Shown here: one piece after another, positions 34,450 to 42,371 of the stretch
Layout: every line of letters starts with the position of its first letter
How positions within the stretch are numbered: position 1 is the stretch's first letter
Assembly: GCA_030833315.1 (NCBI GenBank)
Contig: JAURHM010000012.1
Span: 1-57,554 of the forward strand
Length of the DNA stretch: 57,554 nucleotides
Source: Burkholderiales bacterium
GTDB taxonomy: Bacteria > Pseudomonadota > Gammaproteobacteria > Burkholderiales > SG8-41
Direction: 5' to 3'
Notes under the pieces: generated by a model
Told to the model about the DNA's origin: nothing
Database searches by the model: none
What the model saw: the letters and a program-made list of their open reading frames with translations, nothing else
Position numbers and translations under genes: made by a program

Positions 34450-35421
34450 ATGCGCAGCACCCCCTTGATCATCGCCGCGATGGCGCTTTGGACTGCAGCC
34501 GCAGCCGCGCAGGCCGCAGAACCTGCATACCCTACCAAACCCGTGCGCGTGATCGTGCCTTATCCGCCCGGCGGCACCACCGACCCGACGGCGCGCGCCT
34601 TCACCGGCTGGTTCACCGAAAAAATGGGGGGTAACTTTGTCATCGATAACCGTCCCGGCGCCGGCTCGACTCTCGGCCACGGACTTGGCGCCAAGGCCAC
34701 ACCCGACGGCTACACGCTGCTGCTCGGCACTTCCGGCGGGCTTGTTGTCAGCGCCGCCTTCGGTAGCAAGCTGGCCTATGACCCGGTCAAAGATTTCACG
34801 CCGATCGGAGTCGGCGTTTATGTGCCGTTTCTGATCGTCGTGCATCCTTCGGTGCCGGCAAAAAATGTCCGCGAACTGGTCGAACTCGCCAAAGCACAGC
34901 CGGGCAAGATCAATTTCGCGTCCCCCGGCACCGGCACGCCCAACCACCTCGGCGTTGAACTGCTGACATCACTGACCGGCGCCAAGTTCACACATGTACC
35001 CTACAAGGGCGGCGGTGCCGCAACAGTGGATCTGCTTGCGGGACGCGTACAGGCGATCTTCGGCGGTGCAGCGCCGTGGCAGCCACACATGAGCACCGGC
35101 AAGGTTCGCGCCATCGCCATCGGCCATCCGCAACGCCTGCCGCAGCTGCCGGATATCCCGGCCATCGCCGAAACCTACCCGGGCTTCAACAACACCACTT
35201 GGTACGGCTTCCTCGGTCCCAAAGGAACGCCCGCCCATGTCGTCAACAGGATCAACGCCGAAATGAAACGTGCCGTCGCGGACCCCGCGCTGATCAAACA
35301 CCTCGAAGGAATCGGCATGGTGCCGACCTGGACAACACCGCAGGAGATGGGCGAAATGATCCGCGCCGAACTCGGGCGCTGGCGGAAAGTGGTCTCCGAG
35401 GCAGGAATAAAACCGGAATAA
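34450..35421 (+). CDS. Bug family (tripartite tricarboxylate transporter) substrate-binding protein
   Basis: A 323-residue periplasmic binding protein. Signal peptide: LIIAAMALWTAAAAAQA, cleavage near AEPAYPTKPV. Family blocks: RVIVPYPPGGTTDPTARAFT, FVIDNRPGAGSTLGHGLGAK, TPDGYTLLLGTSGG, FTHVPYKGGGAATVDLLAGR. GGAGGAGAT precedes the ATG. It is divergent from the GHL6-like gene, so the latter lies between two Bug receptors. No permease partner is present. Confidence 0.94.
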   Translation: MRSTPLIIAAMALWTAAAAAQAAEPAYPTKPVRVIVPYPPGGTTDPTARAFTGWFTEKMGGNFVIDNRPGAGSTLGHGLGAKATPDGYTLLLGTSGGLVVSAAFGSKLAYDPVKDFTPIGVGVYVPFLIVVHPSVPAKNVRELVELAKAQPGKINFASPGTGTPNHLGVELLTSLTGAKFTHVPYKGGGAATVDLLAGRVQAIFGGAAPWQPHMSTGKVRAIAIGHPQRLPQLPDIPAIAETYPGFNNTTWYGFLGPKGTPAHVVNRINAEMKRAVADPALIKHLEGIGMVPTWTTPQEMGEMIRAELGRWRKVVSEAGIKPE

Positions 35422-35468
35422 CCGCTCCGCAAATGGAAATGCGGGCGCAAAGTGTGCCTATGTATGCG

Positions 35469-35501
35469 ACCGTACAGACAGACGGTTGCTTTATGTACGG
35501 T
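35469..35501. promoter_or_regulatory. Inverted repeat upstream of the FNR-like gene
   Basis: ACCGTACA (35469-35476) and TGTACGGT (35494-35501) are a perfect 8-bp inverted repeat with a 17-base spacer, in the 183-base leader region of the FNR-like gene. It could be an operator or an RNA hairpin. It does not resemble an FNR box. Confidence 0.35.
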
Positions 35502-35604
35502 ATGAGACAAAAGCCTTGTATTCCGTGAAGCAAGCGCCTATGTTGGGTCACATCACCTGATCTTGCCGCCGGAGCCGGGCTCCCGTCCAGCTCGAGCGGT
35601 GTTC

Positions 35605-36372
35605 ATGACGTCCCGCACGAAAAGGAAAAGCTTGAACAAAAAAAATTCCGTCAGTGCCGCACGATCTGCACCGCTGTCCCGTGAATGTCCTGATTGCGGG
35701 TTTATAGACTGGGCTCAGCGTGGCATGTTGTCCGCCGGTGACATGCGGCGCTTCTGCGATCGGATTGAACACCGCCGGATGAGAAAAAATCGCGAGCACC
35801 TGCATCGCGCCGGTGCAGCGCTGGGCGCGCTGTACGTGATCAACAGCGGCTTCGTAAAGACCATCATCAGTGACGGCAACGGCCACGAACAGATGACCGG
35901 CTTCTCGATGCCGGGCGATCTGATCGGTCTGGATGCAATCGCAACCGGCAAACACCAATGCAGCACCATCGCACTGGAAGACAGCAGTCTTTGCGGAATG
36001 GCCTTTGCCGACCTGGAACAGCTTAATCGCGAAGACCAGACCTTGCAGCGTCACTTTCATCAGACGTTGGGAATGGAAATTACCCGCGATCACGGCATGA
36101 TGCTGCTTCTGGGCGCAATGCGTGCAGAGGAACGGGTCGCCATGTTCCTGCTCAACCTCTCCCGGCGCTTTGCCCTGCGCGGTCTCTCTGAAACCCGCTT
36201 CCGCATGCCGATGACGCGCCAGGAAATCGGCAACTATCTCGGTCTCACGCTTGAAACCGTCAGCCGCGCATTTTCCCGCCTTGCCGGTGAGCGACTGATC
36301 ACCATCGACAACAGGGAAGTCGAGATCAGGAACATGGAGGGACTGCAGCAGTTATTGCAGAGCCGGGGCTGA
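35605..36372 (+). CDS. FNR-family (Crp/Fnr) transcriptional regulator lacking one cluster ligand
   Basis: A 255-residue regulator. The effector domain runs to about residue 160 (LYVINSGFVKTIISDGNGHE, TGFSMPGDLIGLDAIATG), with a dimer helix and then a C-terminal HTH, MTRQEIGNYLGLTLETVSRA. E-x-x-S-R in the recognition helix is that of E. coli FNR, which reads TTGAT half-sites. E. coli FNR binds its [4Fe-4S] cluster with Cys 20, 23, 29 and 122. Here Cys28, Cys31 and Cys130 fall at matching spacings (C20-C122 and C28-C130 are both 102 apart), but the C29 position is Ala37. Cys51 and Cys119 are extra cysteines. So oxygen sensing may be altered. The start at 35605 is preferred; an in-frame ATG 14 codons upstream exists. 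Confidence 0.88.
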   Translation: MTSRTKRKSLNKKNSVSAARSAPLSRECPDCGFIDWAQRGMLSAGDMRRFCDRIEHRRMRKNREHLHRAGAALGALYVINSGFVKTIISDGNGHEQMTGFSMPGDLIGLDAIATGKHQCSTIALEDSSLCGMAFADLEQLNREDQTLQRHFHQTLGMEITRDHGMMLLLGAMRAEERVAMFLLNLSRRFALRGLSETRFRMPMTRQEIGNYLGLTLETVSRAFSRLAGERLITIDNREVEIRNMEGLQQLLQSRG

Positions 36373-36412
36373 ACGCCCCCCCCTGTTATCCTGCTGTGCC
36401 GACAAACACACG

Positions 36413-37831
36413 CTACTTGCTGCCGACCAGTCGATGCAGATGCCTGCCGAAGTCGGTGTTGTCCTGGAAGCCGTGGAACAGGCGTGCCCCGGGCCCGATC
36501 GCGCCCACCGCGACCGGCTCCGAGGTGTGGCCTGAAGTGCCCCAGTAGAAGCCGGTCTGGCGGGCAATCATGCGGCCGAGCAGGTTCTGCGGCACATAGG
36601 TGAAATTGCGCTCTACCGTTTTGCCGCCGAGCAACAGCGCGCGCAGGTCGTCGTCAAATCGCAGACCGGGAAAATGTTTTGCCAGCAGCGGGTCCAGCAC
36701 TTCACTGTCCGGCTTTTTCCCGAGATGCTCGCGCAGACGGCCCAGCGACATGCTGACCCGCTCAAGCATACGGAATTGCTCGTCATCGGCGGTAAAGCGG
36801 TTGCTGCCGGACAGCGAACTGAGATCCTTCTGTGCATACGTCGGTGAAAAACCGCCGGTCTCATGGTCGCCGGTGACGATCAGCAGCGTATTGGGATTGC
36901 GGCGCTGGAATTCCAGCGCCACCTTGACCGCGTCATCAAAGGCCCACAGAGCGCGCATCAGTGCCGGTGCGTCATTGGCATGGCCGGCGGTGTCGGTGTT
37001 CTCGTTTTCAACCAGCAGCACGAATCCTTCGGGGCTGTCCTTTGACAGGGCACGCAATGCGGCTGCCGCCATCTCCGCAGTGGACGGCTGCTGTTTCGGA
37101 TCGCGATCGATTTCAAAATCCATGTCTTCCAGCGCGAACAGTCCGAGCAGGCGGTTGCCTTTCGCCGCCTTCAGACCGTCGATATCGCGCACGACGTCAT
37201 GACCGGCGGCGCGGAAAGCCGCCATGACATCCCTGCCGTCCTTGCGCTTGCCGCCGGCAACGGATGCGGGAAGAAAATACTCGGCGCCGCCGCCCATCAA
37301 CACGTCGGGCTGCAGATCGGCCAGCAGATCCACCAGAACCTGTGAATCGCGCCGCGATCTGGCATTGACGGCAAATGCTGCGGGAGTCGCGTCATAGACC
37401 GTGGCGGTGGTCACCAGGCCGATGCGCTTGCCCGCTGCCTTGGCCGCCTGCATCAGCGTTTTCTGCGGCTTGCCGTCGGGCGTAATCGAAACGGCGCCGT
37501 TCACCACCTTGTAGCCGGTGGACATTGCCGAAGCCGCCGCTGCGGAATCCGTGACATAGGGGCCGTGGGGCTGCGTCGACAGCAGCCCGAGCGTACCTTC
37601 CCGGAACATGACATCGGTGGTTGCGAACGACTGCTTGCGCAGCAATTCGCTGGACCGGCGGCCGAAGTCCCACTGCACAGGGGCTGCGCCATCGGCAAAC
37701 AGGATGATGATGTTTTTCGGGATGCCGGCGTCAGCCGCAGTGACCCGATCCGCCAGGCCGGTAAACACCAGCAACGCAGCTACAACAAGAACAAACCGGC
37801 GACGCGCCGGTTGCCTGATCAAATCACCCAT
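36413..37831 (-). CDS. Exported alkaline phosphatase (PhoA family)
   Basis: A 472-residue periplasmic phosphomonoesterase. The phosphorylated Ser lies in DSAAAASAMSTGYK. Metal ligands are in IILFADGAAPVQ, ENENTDTAGHAND, VTGDHETGGFSP and TSGHTSEPVAVG, the order of E. coli PhoA. The N-terminus, PARRRFVLVVAALLVFTG, has a twin-arginine followed by a hydrophobic stretch, so export may be by Tat, or by Sec. The start at 37831 is chosen to put this signal at the N-terminus. It is divergent from a serine hydrolase gene. I see no clear PHO box in the 122-base gap. Confidence 0.88.
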   Translation of the reverse strand: MGDLIRQPARRRFVLVVAALLVFTGLADRVTAADAGIPKNIIILFADGAAPVQWDFGRRSSELLRKQSFATTDVMFREGTLGLLSTQPHGPYVTDSAAAASAMSTGYKVVNGAVSITPDGKPQKTLMQAAKAAGKRIGLVTTATVYDATPAAFAVNARSRRDSQVLVDLLADLQPDVLMGGGAEYFLPASVAGGKRKDGRDVMAAFRAAGHDVVRDIDGLKAAKGNRLLGLFALEDMDFEIDRDPKQQPSTAEMAAAALRALSKDSPEGFVLLVENENTDTAGHANDAPALMRALWAFDDAVKVALEFQRRNPNTLLIVTGDHETGGFSPTYAQKDLSSLSGSNRFTADDEQFRMLERVSMSLGRLREHLGKKPDSEVLDPLLAKHFPGLRFDDDLRALLLGGKTVERNFTYVPQNLLGRMIARQTGFYWGTSGHTSEPVAVGAIGPGARLFHGFQDNTDFGRHLHRLVGSK

Positions 37832-37953
37832 GGTCTTCCCTCGATGGACTTTCGGCTGCAATCATATCAAGCGGCCGCCTGCGGTGGCGCAGCTTTACCG
37901 GCAGCGATCGCCGGCGTAACCTGCCGGTTCCAGCTCAAAGGGGGAGAACAATA

Positions 37954-39234
37954 ATGAAACGCCTGTCACTTTGTGTTGCGCTCGGCCTGGCGCTGTCCGC
38001 GCTGTCTGCTCTTGCCGACGATCCGCTGCCGCGCGCCCGTCCGGAATCGGTGGGCATGTCATCCGAACGCCTCGCGCGCATCGGCCGTGTCATCAATGCG
38101 CACATCGAAAAGAACCACCTGCCGGGCATGGTCGTGGCGGTCGCCCGCAAGGGCAAGCTGGTGTACTACGAAGCCTTCGGCTGGCGCGACAAGGAAGCCG
38201 GCGTGCGCATGACCACCGACACCATATTCAGCCTGGCCTCGATGACCAAGCCGATGGCCGCAGTCGGCGCGATGTCGCTGTACGAAGAGGGACGCCTGCT
38301 GATCGGCGACCCGGTCGGCAAATTCATCCCTGAGCTCGGCAAGATGGAAGTCGGCGTGGTGAAAAACGGCACCGACGGCAAGCCGGTGATCGAACGCGTG
38401 CCGGCAAAACGCCAGATGGTCATTCAGGACCTGTTGCGCCACACCGCGGGTCTGACCTATGGCGCGCGCGGCGCGAGCGCGCTGCATGCCTTGCACCCCG
38501 CATCTTCGACGACCACGGCATTGAAAATGACCGCGGACGAGTTCATCAACAACATTGCCGGATTGCCGCTCGTACATCATCCGGGCACGGTGTGGGAATA
38601 CAGCGTCTCGATTGACGTACTGGGCATCCTGCTGGAGCGCGTCACGCAGCAGTCGCTTGGCGACATCCTTGCCGAACGCATCTGGAAGCCGCTGGGCATG
38701 AAGGACACCGGCTTCACCATCCCGAAGGAAAAAATCTCGCGCTACGCCAAGGCGCTGCCGATCAATCCGGATACCGGGCGCCCGCAAAGCGTCACGCTGC
38801 ACTCCGGACCGCCGGCGAAGTTCCATTGCGGCGGCGCCTGCGCAGCCGGCACGGCCGGAGACTACCTGCGGTTCGCGCAGATGCTGCTGAACAAGGGCCA
38901 ACTGGATGACAAGCGTGTTCTCGGCAAAACAACCGTCGAATACATGACGGCTGACCACCTGGGCACGACCATCGACAACCGCGTCGCCGCCACCGATCCC
39001 TCACGCGCCGGCTATGGCTTCGGCCTGAGCATGGCGGTGCGTACCGACACCGGCGTATCCGCGATTACCGGCACGGTCGGTGACTACAACTGGGGCGGTG
39101 CCAACGGCACCATGTTCTGGGTCGACCCGAAAGAAGAACTGGTCGTGGTCTATATGGCGCACACGCCGGGTGAACCGCGGCTGTATTACCGCGCGCTGAT
39201 GAAATCCCTGGTGATGCAGGCACTGGTGAAATAA
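37954..39234 (+). CDS. Exported serine hydrolase, beta-lactamase/class C esterase family
   Basis: A 426-residue protein with a signal peptide (LSLCVALGLALSALSALA, then DDPLPRARP). The catalytic S-x-x-K is SMTK (residues 96-99), and the second motif Tyr is in WEYSVSIDVLG, where Y-S-V replaces the Y-x-N of class C beta-lactamases. A GTVGDYNWGGANGTMFWVD stretch near the C-terminus is typical of the EstB/penicillin-binding-protein-like esterases. So an esterase or peptidase is more likely than a true beta-lactamase. GGGGGAG precedes the ATG. Confidence 0.88.
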   Translation: MKRLSLCVALGLALSALSALADDPLPRARPESVGMSSERLARIGRVINAHIEKNHLPGMVVAVARKGKLVYYEAFGWRDKEAGVRMTTDTIFSLASMTKPMAAVGAMSLYEEGRLLIGDPVGKFIPELGKMEVGVVKNGTDGKPVIERVPAKRQMVIQDLLRHTAGLTYGARGASALHALHPASSTTTALKMTADEFINNIAGLPLVHHPGTVWEYSVSIDVLGILLERVTQQSLGDILAERIWKPLGMKDTGFTIPKEKISRYAKALPINPDTGRPQSVTLHSGPPAKFHCGGACAAGTAGDYLRFAQMLLNKGQLDDKRVLGKTTVEYMTADHLGTTIDNRVAATDPSRAGYGFGLSMAVRTDTGVSAITGTVGDYNWGGANGTMFWVDPKEELVVVYMAHTPGEPRLYYRALMKSLVMQALVK

Positions 39235-39347
39235 GCAGCAGACAACCGCCGTTGTCCATAACAAGGCGCCCTCCGCGTACTTGAAATCGCGTACGGCGCG
39301 CCCCATATTGGCTGGGAGTAATCATTTCCCTCCGGAGAATCCCCGTC

Positions 39348-40418
39348 ATGCCCTCGTTACACAGCCCGATCCAGTTCGGTGCGATCAGCGCGCCCAATCG
39401 CATTTTCATGGCGCCGCTGACCCGTTGCCGCGCCGATGCGGACCACGTGCCTACCGACATCATGGTCGAGCATTACGCCCAGCGCGCCAGCGGCGGACTG
39501 CTGATCGCCGAAGCAACGATGGCAATGCAAGGCAATTCCTCGTTCTGGATGGAACCAGGCATTTATTCCGCAGCGCAGGTCGCCGGGTGGAAAAAAGTCA
39601 CCGACGCCGTACATGCCGAAGGCGGCCGCATTTTCCTGCAACTCTGGCACGGGGGCCGCGCCTGCCACCCGCTGCTCAACAACGGTGCGCAACCGGTAGC
39701 ACCGAGCGCGATACCAATCACCGGTGACGAAGTACAAACGCCGGAAGGCAAGAAGCCCTATGTCGAACCGCGCGCACTGCGCGACGACGAACTGCCGGGC
39801 ATTGTTGCCGGATTCAAAAAAGCCGCGGAGAACGCAAAAGCCGCCGGTTTCGACGGCGTTGAAGTGCACGGCGCCAACGGCTATCTGCTCGATGAATTCC
39901 TGCGTGACGGTGCGAACAAGCGCAACGGTCCTTATGGCGGCTCTATTGAAAACCGTGCCCGCATGCTGTGTGAAGTTATCGAAGCAGTATGCAGCGTATG
40001 GGGCAGCGACCGTGTCGGTGTGCGACTGTCGCCGCTGAACAGCTACAACAGCATGATCGACAGCGATCCGGTCACACTGATTTCAACCGTTGCAAAAATG
40101 CTCAACCGCTTCAACCTCGCTTACCTGCATGTGATGCGCGGTGATTTTTTCCAGCAACAGAAAGGCGATGTACTGACGCCGGCACGCGCCCATTTCAAAG
40201 GCACGCTGATCGCCAATATGGGTTACAGCGCGGAAGAAGCGGAACAGGCGATTGCTGAAGGCAAGATCGATGCCGTCGCTTTCGGTACGCCCTTCCTCGC
40301 CAATCCGGATTTGCCCGCGCGGTTCAAGGCCAAAGCACCGCTGAATGTGCCGGTTGCGGAGACCTTCTACACGCCGGGGCCCAAAGGCTACACTGATTAT
40401 CCGTCGATGGACGCCTGA
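39348..40418 (+). CDS. Old Yellow Enzyme family alkene reductase
   Basis: A 356-residue FMN-dependent, NAD(P)H-using cytosolic reductase of activated alkenes, quinones or nitro-compounds (NemA-like). FMN and substrate motifs: NRIFMAPLTRCRAD, LQLWHGGRACHP, GFDGVEVHGANGYLLDEFLR and NGPYGGSIENRARMLCEV, then ANMGYSAEEAEQAI and AVAFGTPFLANPDL. Length is standard. It lies 113 bases after the serine hydrolase gene on the same strand. Confidence 0.93.
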   Translation: MPSLHSPIQFGAISAPNRIFMAPLTRCRADADHVPTDIMVEHYAQRASGGLLIAEATMAMQGNSSFWMEPGIYSAAQVAGWKKVTDAVHAEGGRIFLQLWHGGRACHPLLNNGAQPVAPSAIPITGDEVQTPEGKKPYVEPRALRDDELPGIVAGFKKAAENAKAAGFDGVEVHGANGYLLDEFLRDGANKRNGPYGGSIENRARMLCEVIEAVCSVWGSDRVGVRLSPLNSYNSMIDSDPVTLISTVAKMLNRFNLAYLHVMRGDFFQQQKGDVLTPARAHFKGTLIANMGYSAEEAEQAIAEGKIDAVAFGTPFLANPDLPARFKAKAPLNVPVAETFYTPGPKGYTDYPSMDA

Positions 40419-40462
40419 TGGATTACAATTAAGTGTTTGATTAAATTGACAAAAATATCGCC

Positions 40463-40765
40463 TCAGGGCGCGGTTTTGCTGTCTGTCCAGGCGCTGCGCA
40501 GCTTGCGTGCCACCTGCCACCCCATGACACCGTACTGCAGCCACTTGACCGCGCCGTGCGGCCTCCACAGCACCAGCAACACCGCGATGCCCGCGAGTAA
40601 CAGCCGATGCCGGCCAGCCTTCCGTAGCACAGCTACGCCCTGATCAGCCGCCGCCAGCCGCGCGCGCCAGGGCAGCATTTGCTGCGCCAGCACGACCCGC
40701 TGCGCCGCAGCCTGCACCACCAATCGCTCGCGCTTCGCCGCCAGATACCGGGCCCGTTGGTTCAT
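40463..40765 (-). CDS. YqjK-like membrane-associated protein
   Basis: A 100-residue protein with a basic N-terminus (RARYLAAKRERLVVQAA), a helical part and one membrane segment (HRLLLAGIAVLLVLWRP), ending in LQYGVMGWQVARKLRS. This matches the layout of E. coli YqjK. Its ATG overlaps the stop of the yqjE-like gene by four bases. Last gene of the yqjD-yqjE-yqjK operon. Function unknown. Confidence 0.78.
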   Translation of the reverse strand: MNQRARYLAAKRERLVVQAAAQRVVLAQQMLPWRARLAAADQGVAVLRKAGRHRLLLAGIAVLLVLWRPHGAVKWLQYGVMGWQVARKLRSAWTDSKTAP

Positions 40766-41154
40766 GATCCTGCAGTCAGATCCTGACGATCCCTGGTGAG
40801 CTCGGTAATGCTGGCGTCAAGCGGCCGCGGATGGCTGCGCAGTTTGTTCAGCGTGATCCAGCCGATGCCGGCACCGGTCAACAGGAAAAACACGACCATT
40901 CCACCCAAGGCGATGAGGCGGTGGGATTCCCAGAGCGCGACGGCGACAAAGATCGCCAGCAGCACGACGCCCATGCCGATGCTGAACAGTGCCGCCACTG
41001 CCAGCACCAGCAGCGTGATGATGCGTTCACGCTCCTCGGCAATATCCGTCGCCAGTAATTCAAGTCGCGTCTGGACGATGCCGAGCAGATTCGCCGACAG
41101 CGCCTTCAGTGACGTGAACAGACCACCCCCGCTGGCGCCGGATTCTTCCGTCAT
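40762..41154 (-). CDS. YqjE-like phage holin family membrane protein
   Basis: A 130-residue inner-membrane protein with two adjacent membrane segments (ITLLVLAVAALFSIGMGVVL and LIALGGMVVFFLLTGAGIGW). The N-terminus, GGLFTSLKALSANLLGIVQT, is characteristic of the YqjE (holin-X-like) family. Despite the family name it is not evidence of a prophage. It begins three bases after the stop of the DUF883 gene. Confidence 0.85.
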   Translation of the reverse strand: MTEESGASGGGLFTSLKALSANLLGIVQTRLELLATDIAEERERIITLLVLAVAALFSIGMGVVLLAIFVAVALWESHRLIALGGMVVFFLLTGAGIGWITLNKLRSHPRPLDASITELTRDRQDLTAGS

Positions 41155-41157
41155 CGC

Positions 41158-41481
41158 CTAGCGCCGGCCGATCAACAGGCCGATCACCAGTCCGACGCCG
41201 GCCGCAACACCCACTGCGTGCCACGGATGTTCGTGCAGATACTGGTCGGTGGCTGTTGCCGCAGCCTTGGCCTTCTCCAGCGCCAGCTGCTCGGCCTCGG
41301 CCATTTTCACTTTCGCTAACGCCAGTGAATCGCCGATTTTCGCGCGCACCGCCGCGACCGCTTCGCCGCTCTGTCCGGCGGTCGCCTTCAACAGCGCTTC
41401 GGTATCGGCGACCAGCACCTTGAAATCGCGGACCAGTTGTTCTTTCGATACATCGACCGCGTTGGTCGTGGAGTTGCTCAT
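41158..41481 (-). CDS. YqjD/ElaB (DUF883) family ribosome-associated membrane protein
   Basis: A 107-residue protein. A long helical part (residues 10-75, with VRDFKVLVADTEALLKATAG and repeated Ala/Glu/Lys heptads) leads to a C-terminal membrane segment, HPWHAVGVAAGVGLVIGLL, with the closing GRR. In E. coli members bind ribosomes at the inner membrane in stationary phase. First gene of the yqjD-yqjE-yqjK operon, with a strong FNR-type box about 95 bases upstream of its start codon. Confidence 0.88.
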   Translation of the reverse strand: MSNSTTNAVDVSKEQLVRDFKVLVADTEALLKATAGQSGEAVAAVRAKIGDSLALAKVKMAEAEQLALEKAKAAATATDQYLHEHPWHAVGVAAGVGLVIGLLIGRR

Positions 41482-41550
41482 GATTGATTTCCTTTAGCTA
41501 TGGATTAAAAACTCCGGTATGTCATATCAACTCCCGGCTCCGAATCAAGC

Positions 41551-41589
41551 ATGATACCAAGCCCGAACCGGCAAGTTGACCTAAATCAA
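41551..41589 (-). promoter_or_regulatory. FNR/ANR-type box and -10 of the yqjD operon
   Basis: On the minus strand, TTGATTTAGGTCAA (41576-41589) matches the FNR consensus TTGAT-N4-ATCAA at nine of ten positions. The complement reads TTGAC-CTAA-ATCAA. A TATCAT -10, preceded by TGG, lies at 41551-41556. Its centre is 29 bases from the box centre, which places the box near -40, as in class II FNR-activated promoters. Confidence 0.6.
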
Positions 41590-41651
41590 GCGGATATGAC
41601 CGGGGCATGTCAGGGCGCAAGTCAGTATTCTGCCTCCAAGGATCTGACCGG

Positions 41652-42296
41652 TCAGGGCAGCTTAAAAACCAGATCCTCTGCCGCGCGACCCACCACCTTG
41701 GGCAAGGTCAGCTGTCTTTCGCTGATGGTGTCGTACGAATAATGCAGTTCCTGGGTTGCCTCCCAGGCCACGGAACCGTCACGGCTGTCCCAGATCTGGA
41801 AAAACAGGCGAACACCTGCGGTTTTGGTTTCGACAATCCGCAGTCCCAGCGCGCCGAAACGTTCCTTTGCCCCCTGCCCGAAGCCCTGCAGCTTGATCTG
41901 CGCCAGGTAACGAACCCCGGTCGCCTTGCCAACCTGCTGCAGAACCTCCCGCTTGAGCAGTCCCGACTCACGATAATCGTTGTACATGCGGATATAAGCG
42001 TCGGCGAATCCGGTTTTGTTGACGGCACCCAGAGTTTCCGCCAATGGCACGACACGCACCCCCTTGCGCTCCTTCTGCAGCACTTCGGCAAAAACCAGCG
42101 CCACCGCCTGTTTCTCCTCCTCCTGTCCGGTTGTTGCGGAAGGCGTAAGAAAACCGATGCCATGCGCCTCCAGATCCCCCGAGTGCAGGGAAATGCTGCG
42201 TTGCTGCAGCGTGGGATAAATCTGCGTCCCGAAACATCCAGCCAGCAGCACCGTGCAGAGCGTTGCCATCATCATGGCGCATCGTCGCGTCATCAT
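41652..42296 (-). CDS. Lipoprotein of unknown function, possibly CsgG/LpoB-like fold
   Basis: A 214-residue lipoprotein. The lipobox is VLLAGC (Cys21) after a Met/Arg-rich signal peptide. I do not recognise the family with confidence. The later part, QVGKATGVRYLAQIKLQGFG and then VRLFFQIWDSRDGSVAWEAT, has the look of CsgG/LpoB-type envelope lipoproteins, where a conserved G-x-D/R-Y turn precedes beta strands and an IWD...W strand. The start at 42296 is the first of several Met codons. A candidate FNR box lies about 62 bases upstream. Single gene. Confidence 0.72.
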   Translation of the reverse strand: MMTRRCAMMMATLCTVLLAGCFGTQIYPTLQQRSISLHSGDLEAHGIGFLTPSATTGQEEEKQAVALVFAEVLQKERKGVRVVPLAETLGAVNKTGFADAYIRMYNDYRESGLLKREVLQQVGKATGVRYLAQIKLQGFGQGAKERFGALGLRIVETKTAGVRLFFQIWDSRDGSVAWEATQELHYSYDTISERQLTLPKVVGRAAEDLVFKLP

Positions 42297-42357
42297 TACG
42301 ACACCTTTTTCTTTTCTTCCTTTCCCGCAAGCATGGGCTCAACCGTCCCCGGAAAAT

Positions 42358-42371
42358 TTGACACAGATCAA
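42358..42371. promoter_or_regulatory. Candidate FNR/ANR-type box upstream of the lipoprotein gene
   Basis: TTGAC-ACAG-ATCAA matches nine of ten consensus positions. It lies about 62 bases upstream of the lipoprotein start codon on the minus strand and overlaps the stop end of the EI24-domain gene. The -10 at the class II distance is poor (CATGCT-like), so the promoter assignment is weaker than for the yqjD box. Confidence 0.5.

Noticed and set aside
40437-40450. TTGAT-TAAA-TTGAC as a possible FNR box
   Set aside because: The half-sites are direct, not inverted, so it does not fit an FNR dimer site.
40762-41154. Holin-family name as a sign of a prophage
   Set aside because: The protein is of the chromosomal YqjE type in a conserved three-gene operon; no other phage genes are present.
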